The notes: generated by a model from the sequence alone, not told the origin. A stretch of DNA of 7,418 bases from Bacillota bacterium (GCA_021821185.1 JAKACU010000090.1:1-7418), one strand, 5' to 3'. Counted from the stretch's first letter, positions 1-7,367 are shown. Numbers and translations: made by a program.

Positions 1-57
1 TTTCGTGAATTGGCACATCTGGGGCAGTTGCCTGGTGTGAAGAAAGCTAGCTGGTAA
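1..57 (+). CDS. rpsN: 30S ribosomal protein S14, 3' end only
   Basis: Reading frame 1 gives 18 codons, [18 protein letters not shown], then TAA at 55-57. This matches the conserved C-terminus of S14 (FRELA…G.(I/L)PGVKKASW) as found in the short zinc-binding form of Gram-positive bacteria. S14 is a small-subunit head protein that binds 16S rRNA. The gene is cut by the window's left edge, so the zinc cysteines and the start are not visible. Its place directly upstream of rpsH is the standard spc-operon position. The short-type assignment rests on the tail sequence only. Confidence 0.93.
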   Translation, partial: FRELAHLGQLPGVKKASW

Positions 58-66
58 GGGCGAAGG

Positions 67-74
67 AAGGAGGT
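67..74 (+). promoter_or_regulatory. Ribosome binding site of rpsH
   Basis: AAGGAGGT is a full-length Shine-Dalgarno match, ending 9 bases before the ATG at 84. A second in-frame ATG at 90 would sit about 15 bases away, so the first ATG is preferred. Confidence 0.85.
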
Positions 75-83
75 TGGTTCGCA

Positions 84-482
84 ATGGCAATGACGGATCC
101 AATCGCGGATATGCTGACACGGATTCGCAACAGCAACATGGTTGGCCACGAGAAGGTGGAAATCCCGGGATCGAACATCAAACGGGCAATCGCTGAAATT
201 CTTAAGGCTGAGGGCTATATTCGGGATGCGGAATTTATTCCGGACAACAAACAAGGAACCATTCGCGTTCATCTTAAATACGGTCAAAACAACCAACGCA
301 TTATTACGGGCCTAAAGCGGATCAGCAAACCAGGTTTGCGGGTCTACGCAGCATCCGATGAGTTGCCGCGCGTGCTTGGGGGCCTTGGCATCGCGATCGT
401 TTCGACATCGCGAGGGCTCATGACAGATCGCCAAGCAAGGCAAAGCAATGTTGGCGGCGAAGTGCTCTGCTACGTGTGGTAA
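84..482 (+). CDS. rpsH: 30S ribosomal protein S8
   Basis: The protein is 132 residues, the usual S8 length. S8 binds the central domain of 16S rRNA during platform assembly. In E. coli, S8 also represses its own spc operon; whether it does so here cannot be seen. The N-terminus [14 protein letters not shown] and the C-terminal signature [13 protein letters not shown]…[10 protein letters not shown] are diagnostic and intact. I chose the ATG at 84 because of its spacing from a perfect AAGGAGGT. The ATG at 90 would give the more familiar MTDP start and cannot be fully excluded. It begins 26 bases after rpsN and is followed 30 bases later by rplF, all in one apparent operon. Confidence 0.98.
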   Translation: MAMTDPIADMLTRIRNSNMVGHEKVEIPGSNIKRAIAEILKAEGYIRDAEFIPDNKQGTIRVHLKYGQNNQRIITGLKRISKPGLRVYAASDELPRVLGGLGIAIVSTSRGLMTDRQARQSNVGGEVLCYVW

Positions 483-512
483 GCACAAGCCAGAATTGAG
501 GGAGGTGTAGAC

Positions 513-1052
513 GTGTCCCGTATTGGAAGAAAGCCCATCACGATTCCATCAGGAGTCGATGTGTCGCTAGTTGACAATGTGATTACAGTAAAAGGCCCGA
601 AAGGTGCCTTAACGCGAGAATTGCACCGGGATATGGTAGTCCGTACGGAAGGAACAGATATGGTTGTTGAACGCCCTTCCGATTCCAAGTTGCACAGAAG
701 CCTGCATGGCACCACCCGCAGTATGGTGGCCAACATGGTTGAAGGTGTAACGAACGGATATCAAAAGGTTCTTGATCTCGTTGGTGTTGGATACAGAGCG
801 ACAAAAGCTGGTAGCAACGTAACGCTCGCATTAGGATTTTCACATCCTGTCGAGATCGTTCCTGATGCTGGTTTGGAACTCGACGTTCCTACCAACACGC
901 GGATTATCATTAAAGGTATCGATAAGGAACAAGTGGGAACTTTTGCAGCGAAGATTCGTGACATTCGTAAACCGGAACCTTACAAAGGTAAAGGAATTCG
1001 CTATGAAAACGAAATTGTTCGCCGTAAGGTTGGTAAGACTGGTAAGAAATAA
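513..1052 (+). CDS. rplF: 50S ribosomal protein L6
   Basis: The protein is 179 residues, typical of bacterial L6, a large-subunit protein near the factor-binding region that binds 23S rRNA domain VI. The two-domain L6 architecture is complete. It opens with SRIGRKPI, has the central GVGYRA…[10 protein letters not shown] stretch, and ends with the C-terminal signature [16 protein letters not shown] followed by a basic KVGKTGKK tail. Translation starts at GTG (513-515), preceded by GGGAGGTG at about 499-506. No in-frame ATG near the N-terminus fits the family. It lies between rpsH and rplR as in other bacteria. Confidence 0.98.
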   Translation: MSRIGRKPITIPSGVDVSLVDNVITVKGPKGALTRELHRDMVVRTEGTDMVVERPSDSKLHRSLHGTTRSMVANMVEGVTNGYQKVLDLVGVGYRATKAGSNVTLALGFSHPVEIVPDAGLELDVPTNTRIIIKGIDKEQVGTFAAKIRDIRKPEPYKGKGIRYENEIVRRKVGKTGKK

Positions 1053-1072
1053 ACAGGCAAGGAAGTGGGACT

Positions 1073-1441
1073 GTGATTAGCAAAGGCGATAAGGAAGCTT
1101 CTCGCGCGCGTAGGCACGGCCGTATCCGCAAACGCCTGTCTGGCACTTCGGCGCGTCCACGTCTGAATGTGTTTCGCTCTGGCAAACACATCTATGCGCA
1201 AATTATCGATGATACCACATCACGTACGGTTGTTTCTGCCTCTACGGTAGACAAAGACCTTCGCGAAACTGTGGCCCACGGTAATACGATGGAAGCAGCA
1301 ACGGCCGTCGGCAAGTTGGTTGCTGAACGTGCCCAAGCTGTCGGCGTTTCAGCGGTGGTTTTTGACCGCGGCGGTTATCTCTATCATGGACGTATCCAAG
1401 CGTTAGCAGATGCAGCGCGTGAAGCAGGACTTGAGTTTTAG
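1073..1441 (+). CDS. rplR: 50S ribosomal protein L18
   Basis: The protein is 122 residues, close to the usual 118-122. L18 binds 5S rRNA together with L5 and bridges it to the 50S subunit. The N-terminal third is highly basic ([22 protein letters not shown]), as expected for the 5S-binding tail. It is followed by [19 protein letters not shown] and the C-terminal family signature [27 protein letters not shown]. The start is GTG at 1073. Its ribosome binding site, AAGGA at 1059-1063, is weaker than its neighbours' sites. Stop TAG at 1439-1441. Confidence 0.98.
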   Translation: MISKGDKEASRARRHGRIRKRLSGTSARPRLNVFRSGKHIYAQIIDDTTSRTVVSASTVDKDLRETVAHGNTMEAATAVGKLVAERAQAVGVSAVVFDRGGYLYHGRIQALADAAREAGLEF

Positions 1442-1452
1442 TTTGACGTGTG

Positions 1453-1460
1453 AAGGAGGG
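1453..1460 (+). promoter_or_regulatory. Ribosome binding site that fixes the rpsE start
   Basis: AAGGAGGG lies 10 bases before the GTG at 1471. The frame remains open up to a GTG at 1450, but that start would put the Shine-Dalgarno inside the coding region and leave the upstream GTG without one. The site therefore decides for the GTG at 1471. Confidence 0.85.
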
Positions 1461-1470
1461 AAAGAAAACA

Positions 1471-1968
1471 GTGCGTGTTGACCCAACACATCTCGATCTG
1501 TCGGAAAGAGTCGTAGCTATCAATCGTGTGGCGAAAGTCGTTAAAGGCGGTCGTCGTTTCAGCTTTAGTGCTTTGGTTGTCGTAGGAGACGGTCAAGGCC
1601 ATGTAGGAGCAGGATTGGGTAAAGCTTCTGAAGTTCAAGAAGCTGTTCGTAAAGGCGTCGCTGACGCCAAGAAGAATTTGATTACCGTTCCGATGCGGGC
1701 AACCACCGTCCCCCATGAAGTTCTTGGACGTTTTGGTGCAGGACGGGTGCTTATCAAACCCGCGCGTGAAGGTACTGGAGTTATCGCAGGTGGCCCAGTC
1801 CGTGCCGTTCTTGAATTGGCCGGTATCAAGGACATTGTGACGAAGTCATTAGGCTCGTCAAATGCCATCAACATGGTTCATGCAACGCTCAACGGTCTGG
1901 AACAATTGAAACGCCCTGAAGACGTTGCAAAACTTCGCGGCAAAACCGTCGCCGAACTTCGCGGCTAG
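1471..1968 (+). CDS. rpsE: 30S ribosomal protein S5
   Basis: From the GTG at 1471 the protein is 165 residues, matching the family (about 166). S5 sits at the back of the 30S subunit near the decoding site and contributes to translational fidelity. The N-terminal double-stranded-RNA-binding-like domain includes [25 protein letters not shown] (residues 17-41). KGGRR at 25-29 is the loop where spectinomycin-resistance changes occur in other bacteria, and it looks wild-type. The C-terminal domain has [19 protein letters not shown] and [17 protein letters not shown]. The frame is open upstream to a GTG at 1450, which I reject (see the ribosome binding site). Its stop codon overlaps the rpmD ribosome binding site. 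Confidence 0.97.
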   Translation: MRVDPTHLDLSERVVAINRVAKVVKGGRRFSFSALVVVGDGQGHVGAGLGKASEVQEAVRKGVADAKKNLITVPMRATTVPHEVLGRFGAGRVLIKPAREGTGVIAGGPVRAVLELAGIKDIVTKSLGSSNAINMVHATLNGLEQLKRPEDVAKLRGKTVAELRG

Positions 1969-1982
1969 GAGGTCGTAACATA

Positions 1983-2168
1983 GTGAAACAGGTGCAAATC
2001 ACCTTGGTGCGCAGCCTCATAGGTCGCACAGAGTCGCAACGTGCCACAATTCTCTCTCTTGGGCTTCGCAAGATTCGCCAATCGGTTGTTCGCGAAGATT
2101 CCCCGTCAGTGCGTGGCATGATAGCTAAAGTCAGTCACATGGTTGAATGTAAAGAAATCGAAGCGTAA
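1983..2168 (+). CDS. rpmD: 50S ribosomal protein L30
   Basis: The protein is 61 residues, the normal size of bacterial L30, a small 50S protein absent from some phyla but usual in Bacillota. The family pattern is VTLVRSLIG…Q…T…LGLRKI…[21 protein letters not shown], visible here from residue 5 to 56. The start is GTG at 1983. The ribosome binding site AGGAGGT (1967-1973) overlaps the rpsE stop TAG (1966-1968), so ribosomes ending rpsE release directly on it, suggesting translational coupling. It ends with TAA 21 bases before rplO. Confidence 0.97.
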   Translation: MKQVQITLVRSLIGRTESQRATILSLGLRKIRQSVVREDSPSVRGMIAKVSHMVECKEIEA

Positions 2169-2189
2169 GCGGTCTGGAGGGATATTGGG

Positions 2190-2633
2190 ATGAACTTGCA
2201 CGAATTATCGCCCGCCCCCGGTTCGCGCCACAGTAAAAAGCGACTTGGCCGAGGTATAGGGTCTGGCATGGGCAAGACTTCGACACGCGGAAGCAAAGGG
2301 CAATGGGCTCGTTCCGGTGGTGGTGTGCGTCCGGGTTTTGAAGGTGGACAAATGCCTCTGTTCCGTCGTCTGCCTAAGCGCGGATTTAGCAATGAGCCGT
2401 TTAAAAAAGAGTACAATATCGTCAACTTAGCACAATTGGAACGTTTTGCAGCCGGCACGGTTGTTACACCTGATCTGCTGAAGGAAAACCGCATTGTGCG
2501 CAACATGAAGGATGGCATCAAGATTCTTGGCGAGGGAGATCTTCACGTCGCATTAACTGTTCGTGCTCATGCATTTTCGGGCACGGCGGCTGAAAAAATC
2601 GCGGCCGCAGGCGGCAGTGTCGAGGTGATTTGA
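2190..2633 (+). CDS. rplO: 50S ribosomal protein L15
   Basis: The protein is 147 residues, the standard length. L15 is a late-assembling 50S protein with a long basic N-terminal extension that penetrates 23S rRNA. That extension is seen as [43 protein letters not shown], followed by the signature [20 protein letters not shown]. The C-terminal globular domain ends [17 protein letters not shown]. The ATG at 2190 follows CTGGAGGGA at 2174-2182. The stop TGA (2631-2633) overlaps the secY ATG by one base (TGATG), a typical termination–reinitiation junction. Confidence 0.98.
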   Translation: MNLHELSPAPGSRHSKKRLGRGIGSGMGKTSTRGSKGQWARSGGGVRPGFEGGQMPLFRRLPKRGFSNEPFKKEYNIVNLAQLERFAAGTVVTPDLLKENRIVRNMKDGIKILGEGDLHVALTVRAHAFSGTAAEKIAAAGGSVEVI

Positions 2634-3931
2634 TGCTTCGCACGCTACGTGGTGCCTGGAGAGCTAAAGACTTGCGTAAACGATTGTTGTTTACGCTCAT
2701 GGTTTTGGCTGTGTACAGGATCGGCGTCGTGATTCCGGTTCCCGGAGTCAATGCATCTCTTCTTCAAGGTTTGGCGGCAAAAAATGCGTTAGTTGGTATG
2801 CTCAATACGTTTTCAGGCGGTGCTCTCAATCGATTCTCCATTTTGTCGATGAGCATTTACCCTTACGTGACGGCCTCCATCATCGTGCAATTGCTGTCCA
2901 TGGGTGTTATCAGGCAATGGGAAGACTGGTCTAAAGAAGGGGAGACGGGTCGAGCGAAGTTAACGCAGTGGACGCGGTATCTGACCGTGATTTTGGGTCT
3001 TGTCCAATCTGCGGCATTGACCTTCTCGTTTAGTCGACAACTCGGGCCGGGTTTTATCAATGATCCTTCGATCTGGACGTATCTTGTGATTGGTCTTACA
3101 CTGACAGCTGGGACCACCTTTTTGATGTGGCTGGGCGAGCAGATTACGGACAAAGGCATCGGCAACGGTGTTTCGGTGATTATCTTTCTGAGCATTTTGT
3201 CTCAGTTGGAACAAATCATTCTAGTTGTCTATTCAAATGTCTTTCAGGCCCACCCGGACCAGTTGCTTTTGAATATCGTTAAAGTGGTGATTCTGCTGGC
3301 TGCCATGCTGGCGATGGTTGTGTTTATCATCTACGTACAACAAGGCGTTCGACGTATTCCTGTGCAATACACACAGCGACAAGTCGGCAACACGATGTAT
3401 GGTGGACAAAGTACACACATCCCGTTTAAAGTGAATGCAGCAGGTATGATTCCTGTGATTTTTGCTACATCTGTGTTGTTTATTCCGACGATTATCGGGC
3501 AATTCTTTCATGGTAATCGCTTGGCGGATTGGGCGATGACAACCTTTAGCCCATCGTCTTGGACCTATGCTGCGATAGAGTTTGTGTTGATCGTATTGTT
3601 CACGTACTTTTATACGTTCGTTCAACTCAATCCGTCGCAATTGGCGGAACAGATGCAAAAGAATGCTGGATATGTGCCTGGCATTCGACCCGGCAAGCCG
3701 ACAGAGAATTACTTCATATGGTTAATGAATCGGTTGTCTCTTGTCGGTGGCTTATTTCTAGCCGTTGTTGCGGTTTTGCCCTTGGCGTTTGTCTGGATGA
3801 CTGGCTTGTCAGGTATGTCATATTATTTTAGTGGTACATCCCTTTTGATTGTTATTGGTGTCGCTTTAGATACCATGCGTCAATTGGAAGGTCAAAGGCT
3901 GCAGCGGAGTTACAAAGGTTTTATTCGCTGA
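2633..3931 (+). CDS. secY: Protein translocase channel subunit SecY
   Basis: The protein is 432 residues, the size of Bacillus-type SecY, the membrane channel through which Sec substrates cross or enter the cytoplasmic membrane with SecE, SecG and SecA. Ten hydrophobic segments are visible, at roughly 18-36, 64-90, 112-132, 148-168, 178-198, 211-235, 265-290, 312-332, 366-388 and 396-412. Family signatures include YRIGVVIPVPGVN (28-40), the plug region FSGGALNRFSI (60-70), VNAAGMIPVIFATS (267-280) and EQMQKNAGYVPGIRPG (339-354). The basic cytoplasmic loop around 236-265 (QGVRRIPVQY) binds SecA and ribosomes in the family. I chose the ATG at 2633, preceded by GAGGTG at 2622-2627. The TTG at 2630 would sit too close to that site. 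Confidence 0.98.
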   Translation: MLRTLRGAWRAKDLRKRLLFTLMVLAVYRIGVVIPVPGVNASLLQGLAAKNALVGMLNTFSGGALNRFSILSMSIYPYVTASIIVQLLSMGVIRQWEDWSKEGETGRAKLTQWTRYLTVILGLVQSAALTFSFSRQLGPGFINDPSIWTYLVIGLTLTAGTTFLMWLGEQITDKGIGNGVSVIIFLSILSQLEQIILVVYSNVFQAHPDQLLLNIVKVVILLAAMLAMVVFIIYVQQGVRRIPVQYTQRQVGNTMYGGQSTHIPFKVNAAGMIPVIFATSVLFIPTIIGQFFHGNRLADWAMTTFSPSSWTYAAIEFVLIVLFTYFYTFVQLNPSQLAEQMQKNAGYVPGIRPGKPTENYFIWLMNRLSLVGGLFLAVVAVLPLAFVWMTGLSGMSYYFSGTSLLIVIGVALDTMRQLEGQRLQRSYKGFIR

Positions 3932-3933
3932 TT

Positions 3934-3952
3934 GACCTTTTGAAGAAAGGTC
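3934..3952 (+). promoter_or_regulatory. Hairpin burying the adk ribosome binding site
   Basis: GACCTTT (3934-3940) and AAAGGTC (3946-3952) form a perfect 7-pair stem with the 5-base loop TGAAG. The only Shine-Dalgarno-like sequence for adk, AAAGG (3946-3950), is inside the 3' arm. It begins three bases after the secY stop, so a ribosome finishing secY would physically melt it. Translational coupling of adk to secY is inferred. There is no U-tract, so it is not a terminator. Confidence 0.5.
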
Positions 3953-3961
3953 GTGTGGTGC

Positions 3962-4615
3962 ATGCAGATCGTCTTTCTGGGCCTTCCTGGCGCAGGCAAG
4001 GGAACGCAGGCTGTTTCCATTACAGAGGACTTTGGTGTTCCACATATCGCAACAGGAGACATGTTTCGGGCTGCTATGGCGGCTGACTCGCCACTCGGAC
4101 AAGAGGTTCGACAGTACCTTGTTAAAGGACTTCTTGTGCCGGACGAGTTAACCATCCAGGTCGTTCGTGACAGGTTACAGCAGGCCGACACGAAGAATGG
4201 ATTTCTGTTAGATGGCTTTCCGAGAACCGAGCCACAGGCGGTCGCTCTCGAAGAGATGTTGCGCGAGATTGGCAAACCAGTCACGCACGTGTTGTACTTG
4301 CAGGTACCGCGAGAGGACTTGCTGCAACGGTTAACTGGTCGTGTAGTGTGTTCATCATGTGGAGCATCTTACCATGTGACATTGAACCCTCCGGCGCATG
4401 AAGGAATTTGTGACCGTTGCAAGGCGGAACTGATCGTTCGCAAGGACGATACACCAGAAGCGGTGGCCGTTCGTCTAGCGGAAAACTTTGAGCGAACAGA
4501 AGCGCTGGCCAAGTTCTATGAACAGCGCGGATTGTTGCGCACGATTGATGGAACACAATCGATCGGACACGTGTATGACGCCATTTCAAACGCACTACAG
4601 GAGGCGCAAGCGTGA
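3962..4615 (+). CDS. adk: Adenylate kinase, long form with zinc LID
   Basis: This enzyme catalyses ATP + AMP to 2 ADP in the cytosol, setting the adenylate balance. From the ATG at 3962 it is 217 residues, the length of the Bacillus enzymes. The P-loop GLPGAGKGT is at 7-15 and the AMP-binding stretch TGDMFR at 31-36. LLDGFPRT at 82-89 is the NMP-kinase signature. The LID domain carries C130-x2-C133-x16-C150-x2-C153, a complete four-cysteine structural zinc site. [12 protein letters not shown] follows at 171-182. The frame extends to a GTG at 3953, adding MWC. I reject that start because it lies only two bases from AAAGG, whereas the ATG is 11 bases away and gives the family N-terminus [10 protein letters not shown]. 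It overlaps map by 4 bases. Confidence 0.97.
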   Translation: MQIVFLGLPGAGKGTQAVSITEDFGVPHIATGDMFRAAMAADSPLGQEVRQYLVKGLLVPDELTIQVVRDRLQQADTKNGFLLDGFPRTEPQAVALEEMLREIGKPVTHVLYLQVPREDLLQRLTGRVVCSSCGASYHVTLNPPAHEGICDRCKAELIVRKDDTPEAVAVRLAENFERTEALAKFYEQRGLLRTIDGTQSIGHVYDAISNALQEAQA

Positions 4616-5358
4616 TTACGATCAAGTCGAAGCACGAACTCGAGATCATGCGGGAGGCGGGCCGGATTGTCGCGATGGTGCACGATGAAATGAAGCGTGT
4701 GATCCGTCCGGGCGTGACGACTGGGCAGCTTGACACCATTGCTGAGAATATCATTCGCAAAGCAGGAGCAACGCCTTCTTTCAAAGGCTATAACGATTTT
4801 CCTGCGTCGATTTGCACGTCGGTGAACGAGCAGCTGGTTCATGGGATACCTAGTGATCGCGTTCTATCTGACGGGGATATCATCTCGGTCGATGTGGGCG
4901 CGTATTACAAAGGGTATCATGGTGATTCGGCGTGGACGTATCCCGTGGGTACGATCAGCGCACAGGCTGTTGACCTACTTGCTGTGACACAGGAATCGTT
5001 ATTTCAAGGTATCCGCGAAGCTAAACCAGGAAATCGGCTGTCAGACATTTCTCATGCCGTTCAGGTCTATGCAGAGTCGAAAGGTTACTCGATCGTGCGC
5101 GATTATGTTGGACACGGCATCGGACGGGATATGCACGAAGCACCGCAGGTTCCGAACTATGGTCCGCCCAATCGTGGAATTCGCCTGCGAGAAGGTATGG
5201 CTATTGCGATTGAACCTATGGTCAATGTCGGGAGCTATGATGTGGTGACGCTGTCGGACAATTGGACGGTTATTACGAAAGATGGTTTGCTATGTGCCCA
5301 TTTTGAGCATACAGTGGCCATTACAGAAGACGGTCCAGTACTCATGACAGTGCTTTAA
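4612..5358 (+). CDS. map: Methionine aminopeptidase, type I
   Basis: This enzyme removes the initiator methionine from nascent proteins after deformylation. It is 248 residues, a type Ia enzyme without an N-terminal extension. All five metal ligands of the two-metal site are present: D94 (SVDVGA), D105 (GDSAW), H168 (GHGIG), E201 (AIEPM) and E232 (HFEHT). The substrate-binding histidines H78 (VHGIP) and H175 (MHEAP) are also present. The start is GTG at 4612, in the overlap GTGA with the adk stop. AGGAGG at 4599-4604 inside adk is its ribosome binding site, seven bases upstream. The tight overlap suggests coupled translation with adk, as in other Bacillota. Confidence 0.98.
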   Translation: MITIKSKHELEIMREAGRIVAMVHDEMKRVIRPGVTTGQLDTIAENIIRKAGATPSFKGYNDFPASICTSVNEQLVHGIPSDRVLSDGDIISVDVGAYYKGYHGDSAWTYPVGTISAQAVDLLAVTQESLFQGIREAKPGNRLSDISHAVQVYAESKGYSIVRDYVGHGIGRDMHEAPQVPNYGPPNRGIRLREGMAIAIEPMVNVGSYDVVTLSDNWTVITKDGLLCAHFEHTVAITEDGPVLMTVL

Positions 5359-5385
5359 TCGTGTGTACAAAGAAGGAGGTGCTCT

Positions 5386-5747
<362 letters not shown>

Positions 5748-5766
5748 GTCATCAACCGATTATGGT

Positions 5767-5773
5767 AGGAGGT
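5767..5773 (+). promoter_or_regulatory. Ribosome binding site that fixes the rpsM start
   Basis: AGGAGGT lies seven bases before the ATG at 5781. An in-frame GTG at 5772 overlaps this site and so cannot be the start. Confidence 0.85.
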
Positions 5774-5780
5774 GCACCGT

Positions 5781-6149
5781 ATGGCTCGTATCGCAGGCGT
5801 TGACTTGCCTCGCGACAAGCGAATCGAGATTGGTTTGACCTACATCTTTGGTATCGGTCGACCAACTTCAAATGCAATTTTGAAAACGGCGGGAATCAAT
5901 CCCGACAAACGGGTTAATGAACTCACCGAAGAAGAAGTGCAAAAGCTTCGCGATGCCATCGATGGTTCGTATAAAGTCGAAGGCGACTTACGTCGTGAAA
6001 TTGCCCTGAATATTAAACGTTTGATTGAGATTGGCTCATATCGCGGCGTTCGTCATAGAAAAGGACTTCCTGTTCGCGGACAACGTTCAAAAACCAATGC
6101 TCGTACACGCAAAGGACCGCGTCGTACTGTGGCTGGTAAGAAGAAGTAA
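5781..6149 (+). CDS. rpsM: 30S ribosomal protein S13
   Basis: From the ATG at 5781 the protein is 122 residues. S13 sits in the 30S head, forms bridges to the 50S subunit and contacts the P-site tRNA through its basic tail. The start [26 protein letters not shown], the middle region [47 protein letters not shown] and the lysine-rich end GKKK match the family throughout. The frame is open upstream to a GTG at 5772, which would add MHR; I reject it because it lies in the ribosome binding site. In E. coli this gene begins the alpha operon. No promoter is evident in the 33-base gap here. Confidence 0.98.
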   Translation: MARIAGVDLPRDKRIEIGLTYIFGIGRPTSNAILKTAGINPDKRVNELTEEEVQKLRDAIDGSYKVEGDLRREIALNIKRLIEIGSYRGVRHRKGLPVRGQRSKTNARTRKGPRRTVAGKKK

Positions 6150-6163
6150 GGAGGGACTGTTAG

Positions 6164-6577
6164 TTGGCAACGAAAGTGAAACGCAAGGGCACAGCATCGT
6201 CGTCTCGGCCGAAGCGTCGTGATCGTAAAAACGTTGAATCCGGCGTAGCCCATATTCGTTCGACGTTCAACAACACCATCGTGACCATTACCGATCCGAC
6301 TGGTGCAGCGATCAGTTGGGCTAGTTCCGGCGCATTGGGTTTTAAAGGGTCCCGTAAAAGCACCCCGTTTGCTGCTCAGATGGCTGCGGAATCCGCTGCT
6401 AAGACAGCTATGGAACACGGCATGAAGATCGTTGAAGTCAATGTCAAAGGCCCTGGTGCCGGACGTGAAGCAGCCATTCGTTCCTTACAAGCTGCTGGAC
6501 TCGAAGTTTCTATGATTAAAGATGTAACCCCCATTCCGCACAACGGTTGCCGCCCGCCAAAACGGCGTCGTGTGTAA
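6164..6577 (+). CDS. rpsK: 30S ribosomal protein S11
   Basis: The protein is 137 residues, a few longer than the 131 of B. subtilis; the extra length is in the basic N-terminus ([22 protein letters not shown]). S11 is a 30S platform protein near the mRNA exit channel. Conserved blocks are [59 protein letters not shown] and the C-terminal [18 protein letters not shown]. The start is TTG at 6164, the only TTG start in the window. A strong AAGGAGGG (6148-6155), which overlaps the rpsM stop codon (6147-6149), lies eight bases upstream. No ATG or GTG nearby fits. Confidence 0.97.
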   Translation: MATKVKRKGTASSSRPKRRDRKNVESGVAHIRSTFNNTIVTITDPTGAAISWASSGALGFKGSRKSTPFAAQMAAESAAKTAMEHGMKIVEVNVKGPGAGREAAIRSLQAAGLEVSMIKDVTPIPHNGCRPPKRRRV

Positions 6578-6598
6578 TTGTGCTGTTAAAAAGTATCT

Positions 6599-6629
6599 TG
6601 CAAGGTCTGTATAGGATACGGAACTTGCA
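6599..6629 (+). promoter_or_regulatory. Intercistronic hairpin upstream of rpsD
   Basis: TGCAAGGTCTGTA (6599-6611) pairs with TACGGAACTTGCA (6617-6629) around the loop TAGGA. This gives 13 positions with one G-A mismatch and one G-U pair. It occupies the centre of the 81-base rpsK–rpsD gap, ten bases before the rpsD ribosome binding site. No run of T follows, so it is unlikely to be a terminator. Possible roles are an S4 control site or a processing/stability element; which one cannot be told from one sequence. Confidence 0.5.
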
Positions 6630-6639
6630 TAAATCTACC

Positions 6640-6647
6640 AGGAGGTG
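6640..6647 (+). promoter_or_regulatory. Ribosome binding site of rpsD with long spacing
   Basis: AGGAGGTG lies 11 bases before the ATG at 6659 (13 from the end of AGGAGG), longer than for its neighbours. No other in-frame start codon lies closer, so the ATG stands. Confidence 0.8.
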
Positions 6648-6658
6648 TCCATACTAGA

Positions 6659-7288
6659 ATGGCAAGATATACGGACCCTGTATGCCGGCTTTGCCGCCGC
6701 GAAGGCGTCAAGCTATACCTGAAAGGGGAACGCTGCTACACCGACAAGTGTGCTATTGATCGCCGTGGCTATGCGCCAGGTCAACATGGCCAAGGACGCA
6801 GCAAACGTGCGAGTGAGTATGGCATGCAACTGCGTGAAAAGCAGAAGGCTCGGCGTATTTACGGCGTCCTTGAACGGCAATTTGAAGCCTACTATGAAGA
6901 AGCCGCCCGTCGAAAAGGCATTACGGGCGACACCTTGTTACAAATTTTGGAATCTCGCTTAGACAACGTCGTCTATCGCTTGGGCTTCGCAGGGTCACGC
7001 CCTGAAGCTCGGCAATTGGTCAAACACGGTCACTTTGCAGTGAATGGACGCCGTGTGGATATTCCATCGTACCTTGTGCGTGTTAATGACGTGATCACCG
7101 TTCGGGAAAAAAGTGTATCTTCACCGAAATTCAAAGAAATATTGGAAGCAGCTGAAGGTAAAACAGTAGTATCATGGCTTTCGCGTGACCTCGAAAACCG
7201 GTCAGGAACGGTTCTACGCGTCCCCGTGCGCGAAGAAATTGACTCGCCAGTGGCGGAGCAACTGATCATCGAGTATTACTCACGTTAA
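6659..7288 (+). CDS. rpsD: 30S ribosomal protein S4, four-cysteine form
   Basis: The protein is 209 residues. S4 is a primary 16S rRNA binder that nucleates 30S assembly and affects decoding accuracy; in E. coli it also represses the alpha operon and acts in transcription antitermination. The N-terminal region carries C9-x2-C12-x13-C26-x4-C31, a complete zinc-binding set, as in Thermus S4. B. subtilis S4 is 200 residues and lacks these cysteines. [24 protein letters not shown] (52-75) is the conserved helical segment. The S4 RNA-binding domain spans about 99-161, with [32 protein letters not shown]. The end [21 protein letters not shown] fits the family. Its place between rpsK and rpoA follows the E. 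coli/Clostridia order rather than that of B. subtilis, where rpsD stands alone. Confidence 0.98.
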   Translation: MARYTDPVCRLCRREGVKLYLKGERCYTDKCAIDRRGYAPGQHGQGRSKRASEYGMQLREKQKARRIYGVLERQFEAYYEEAARRKGITGDTLLQILESRLDNVVYRLGFAGSRPEARQLVKHGHFAVNGRRVDIPSYLVRVNDVITVREKSVSSPKFKEILEAAEGKTVVSWLSRDLENRSGTVLRVPVREEIDSPVAEQLIIEYYSR

Positions 7289-7298
7289 GGCGCAGTCA

Positions 7299-7324
7299 AT
7301 GAAGCAGGATGTTCCTGCATTCGT
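7299..7324 (+). promoter_or_regulatory. Hairpin between rpsD and rpoA
   Basis: GAAGCAGG (7301-7308) pairs with CCTGCATTC (7314-7322), leaving A7319 bulged and ATGTT as the loop. A G-U pair and an A-T pair (7299-7300 with 7323-7324) can extend the base. A weaker stem, AATGT/GCATT (7330-7334 with 7341-7345), follows before the rpoA ribosome binding site. There is no T-run. It may be a processing or expression-tuning element in the 79-base gap. Confidence 0.4.
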
Positions 7325-7367
7325 ACAAGAATGTGCGGTGGCATTGCCCTGAAGGAGGGGTATGTGG

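Noticed and set aside
2135..2521. Antisense open frame of 128 codons across rpmD/rplO
   Set aside because: It lies opposite well-conserved L15, has no ribosome binding site or family resemblance, and its composition is what an antisense frame of a basic protein gives.
3233..3658. Antisense open frame of 141 codons within secY
   Set aside because: It is a shadow of the secY coding frame, rich in His, Arg and Gln, with no recognisable protein features.
3559..3831. Sense-strand 90-codon frame inside secY
   Set aside because: It is an out-of-frame overlap with a fully intact SecY and has no start signal.
5771..5778. Palindrome GGTGCACC before rpsM, possible operator
   Set aside because: It is only eight bases, half of it is the ribosome binding site and it has no loop, so chance is the simplest explanation.
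6599..6629. Hairpin read as a rho-independent terminator
   Set aside because: The stem is not GC-rich and no T-run follows; the next bases are TAAATCTACC. The same lack of a T-run rules out the stems at 3934-3952 and 7301-7322.
6578..6658. Possible promoter for rpsD/rpoA (TTGTGC or TTGCAA as -35, TATAGG as -10)
   Set aside because: No pair of boxes has a spacer of 16-18 bases, and TATAGG lies inside the hairpin. The gap is better explained as a structured leader.
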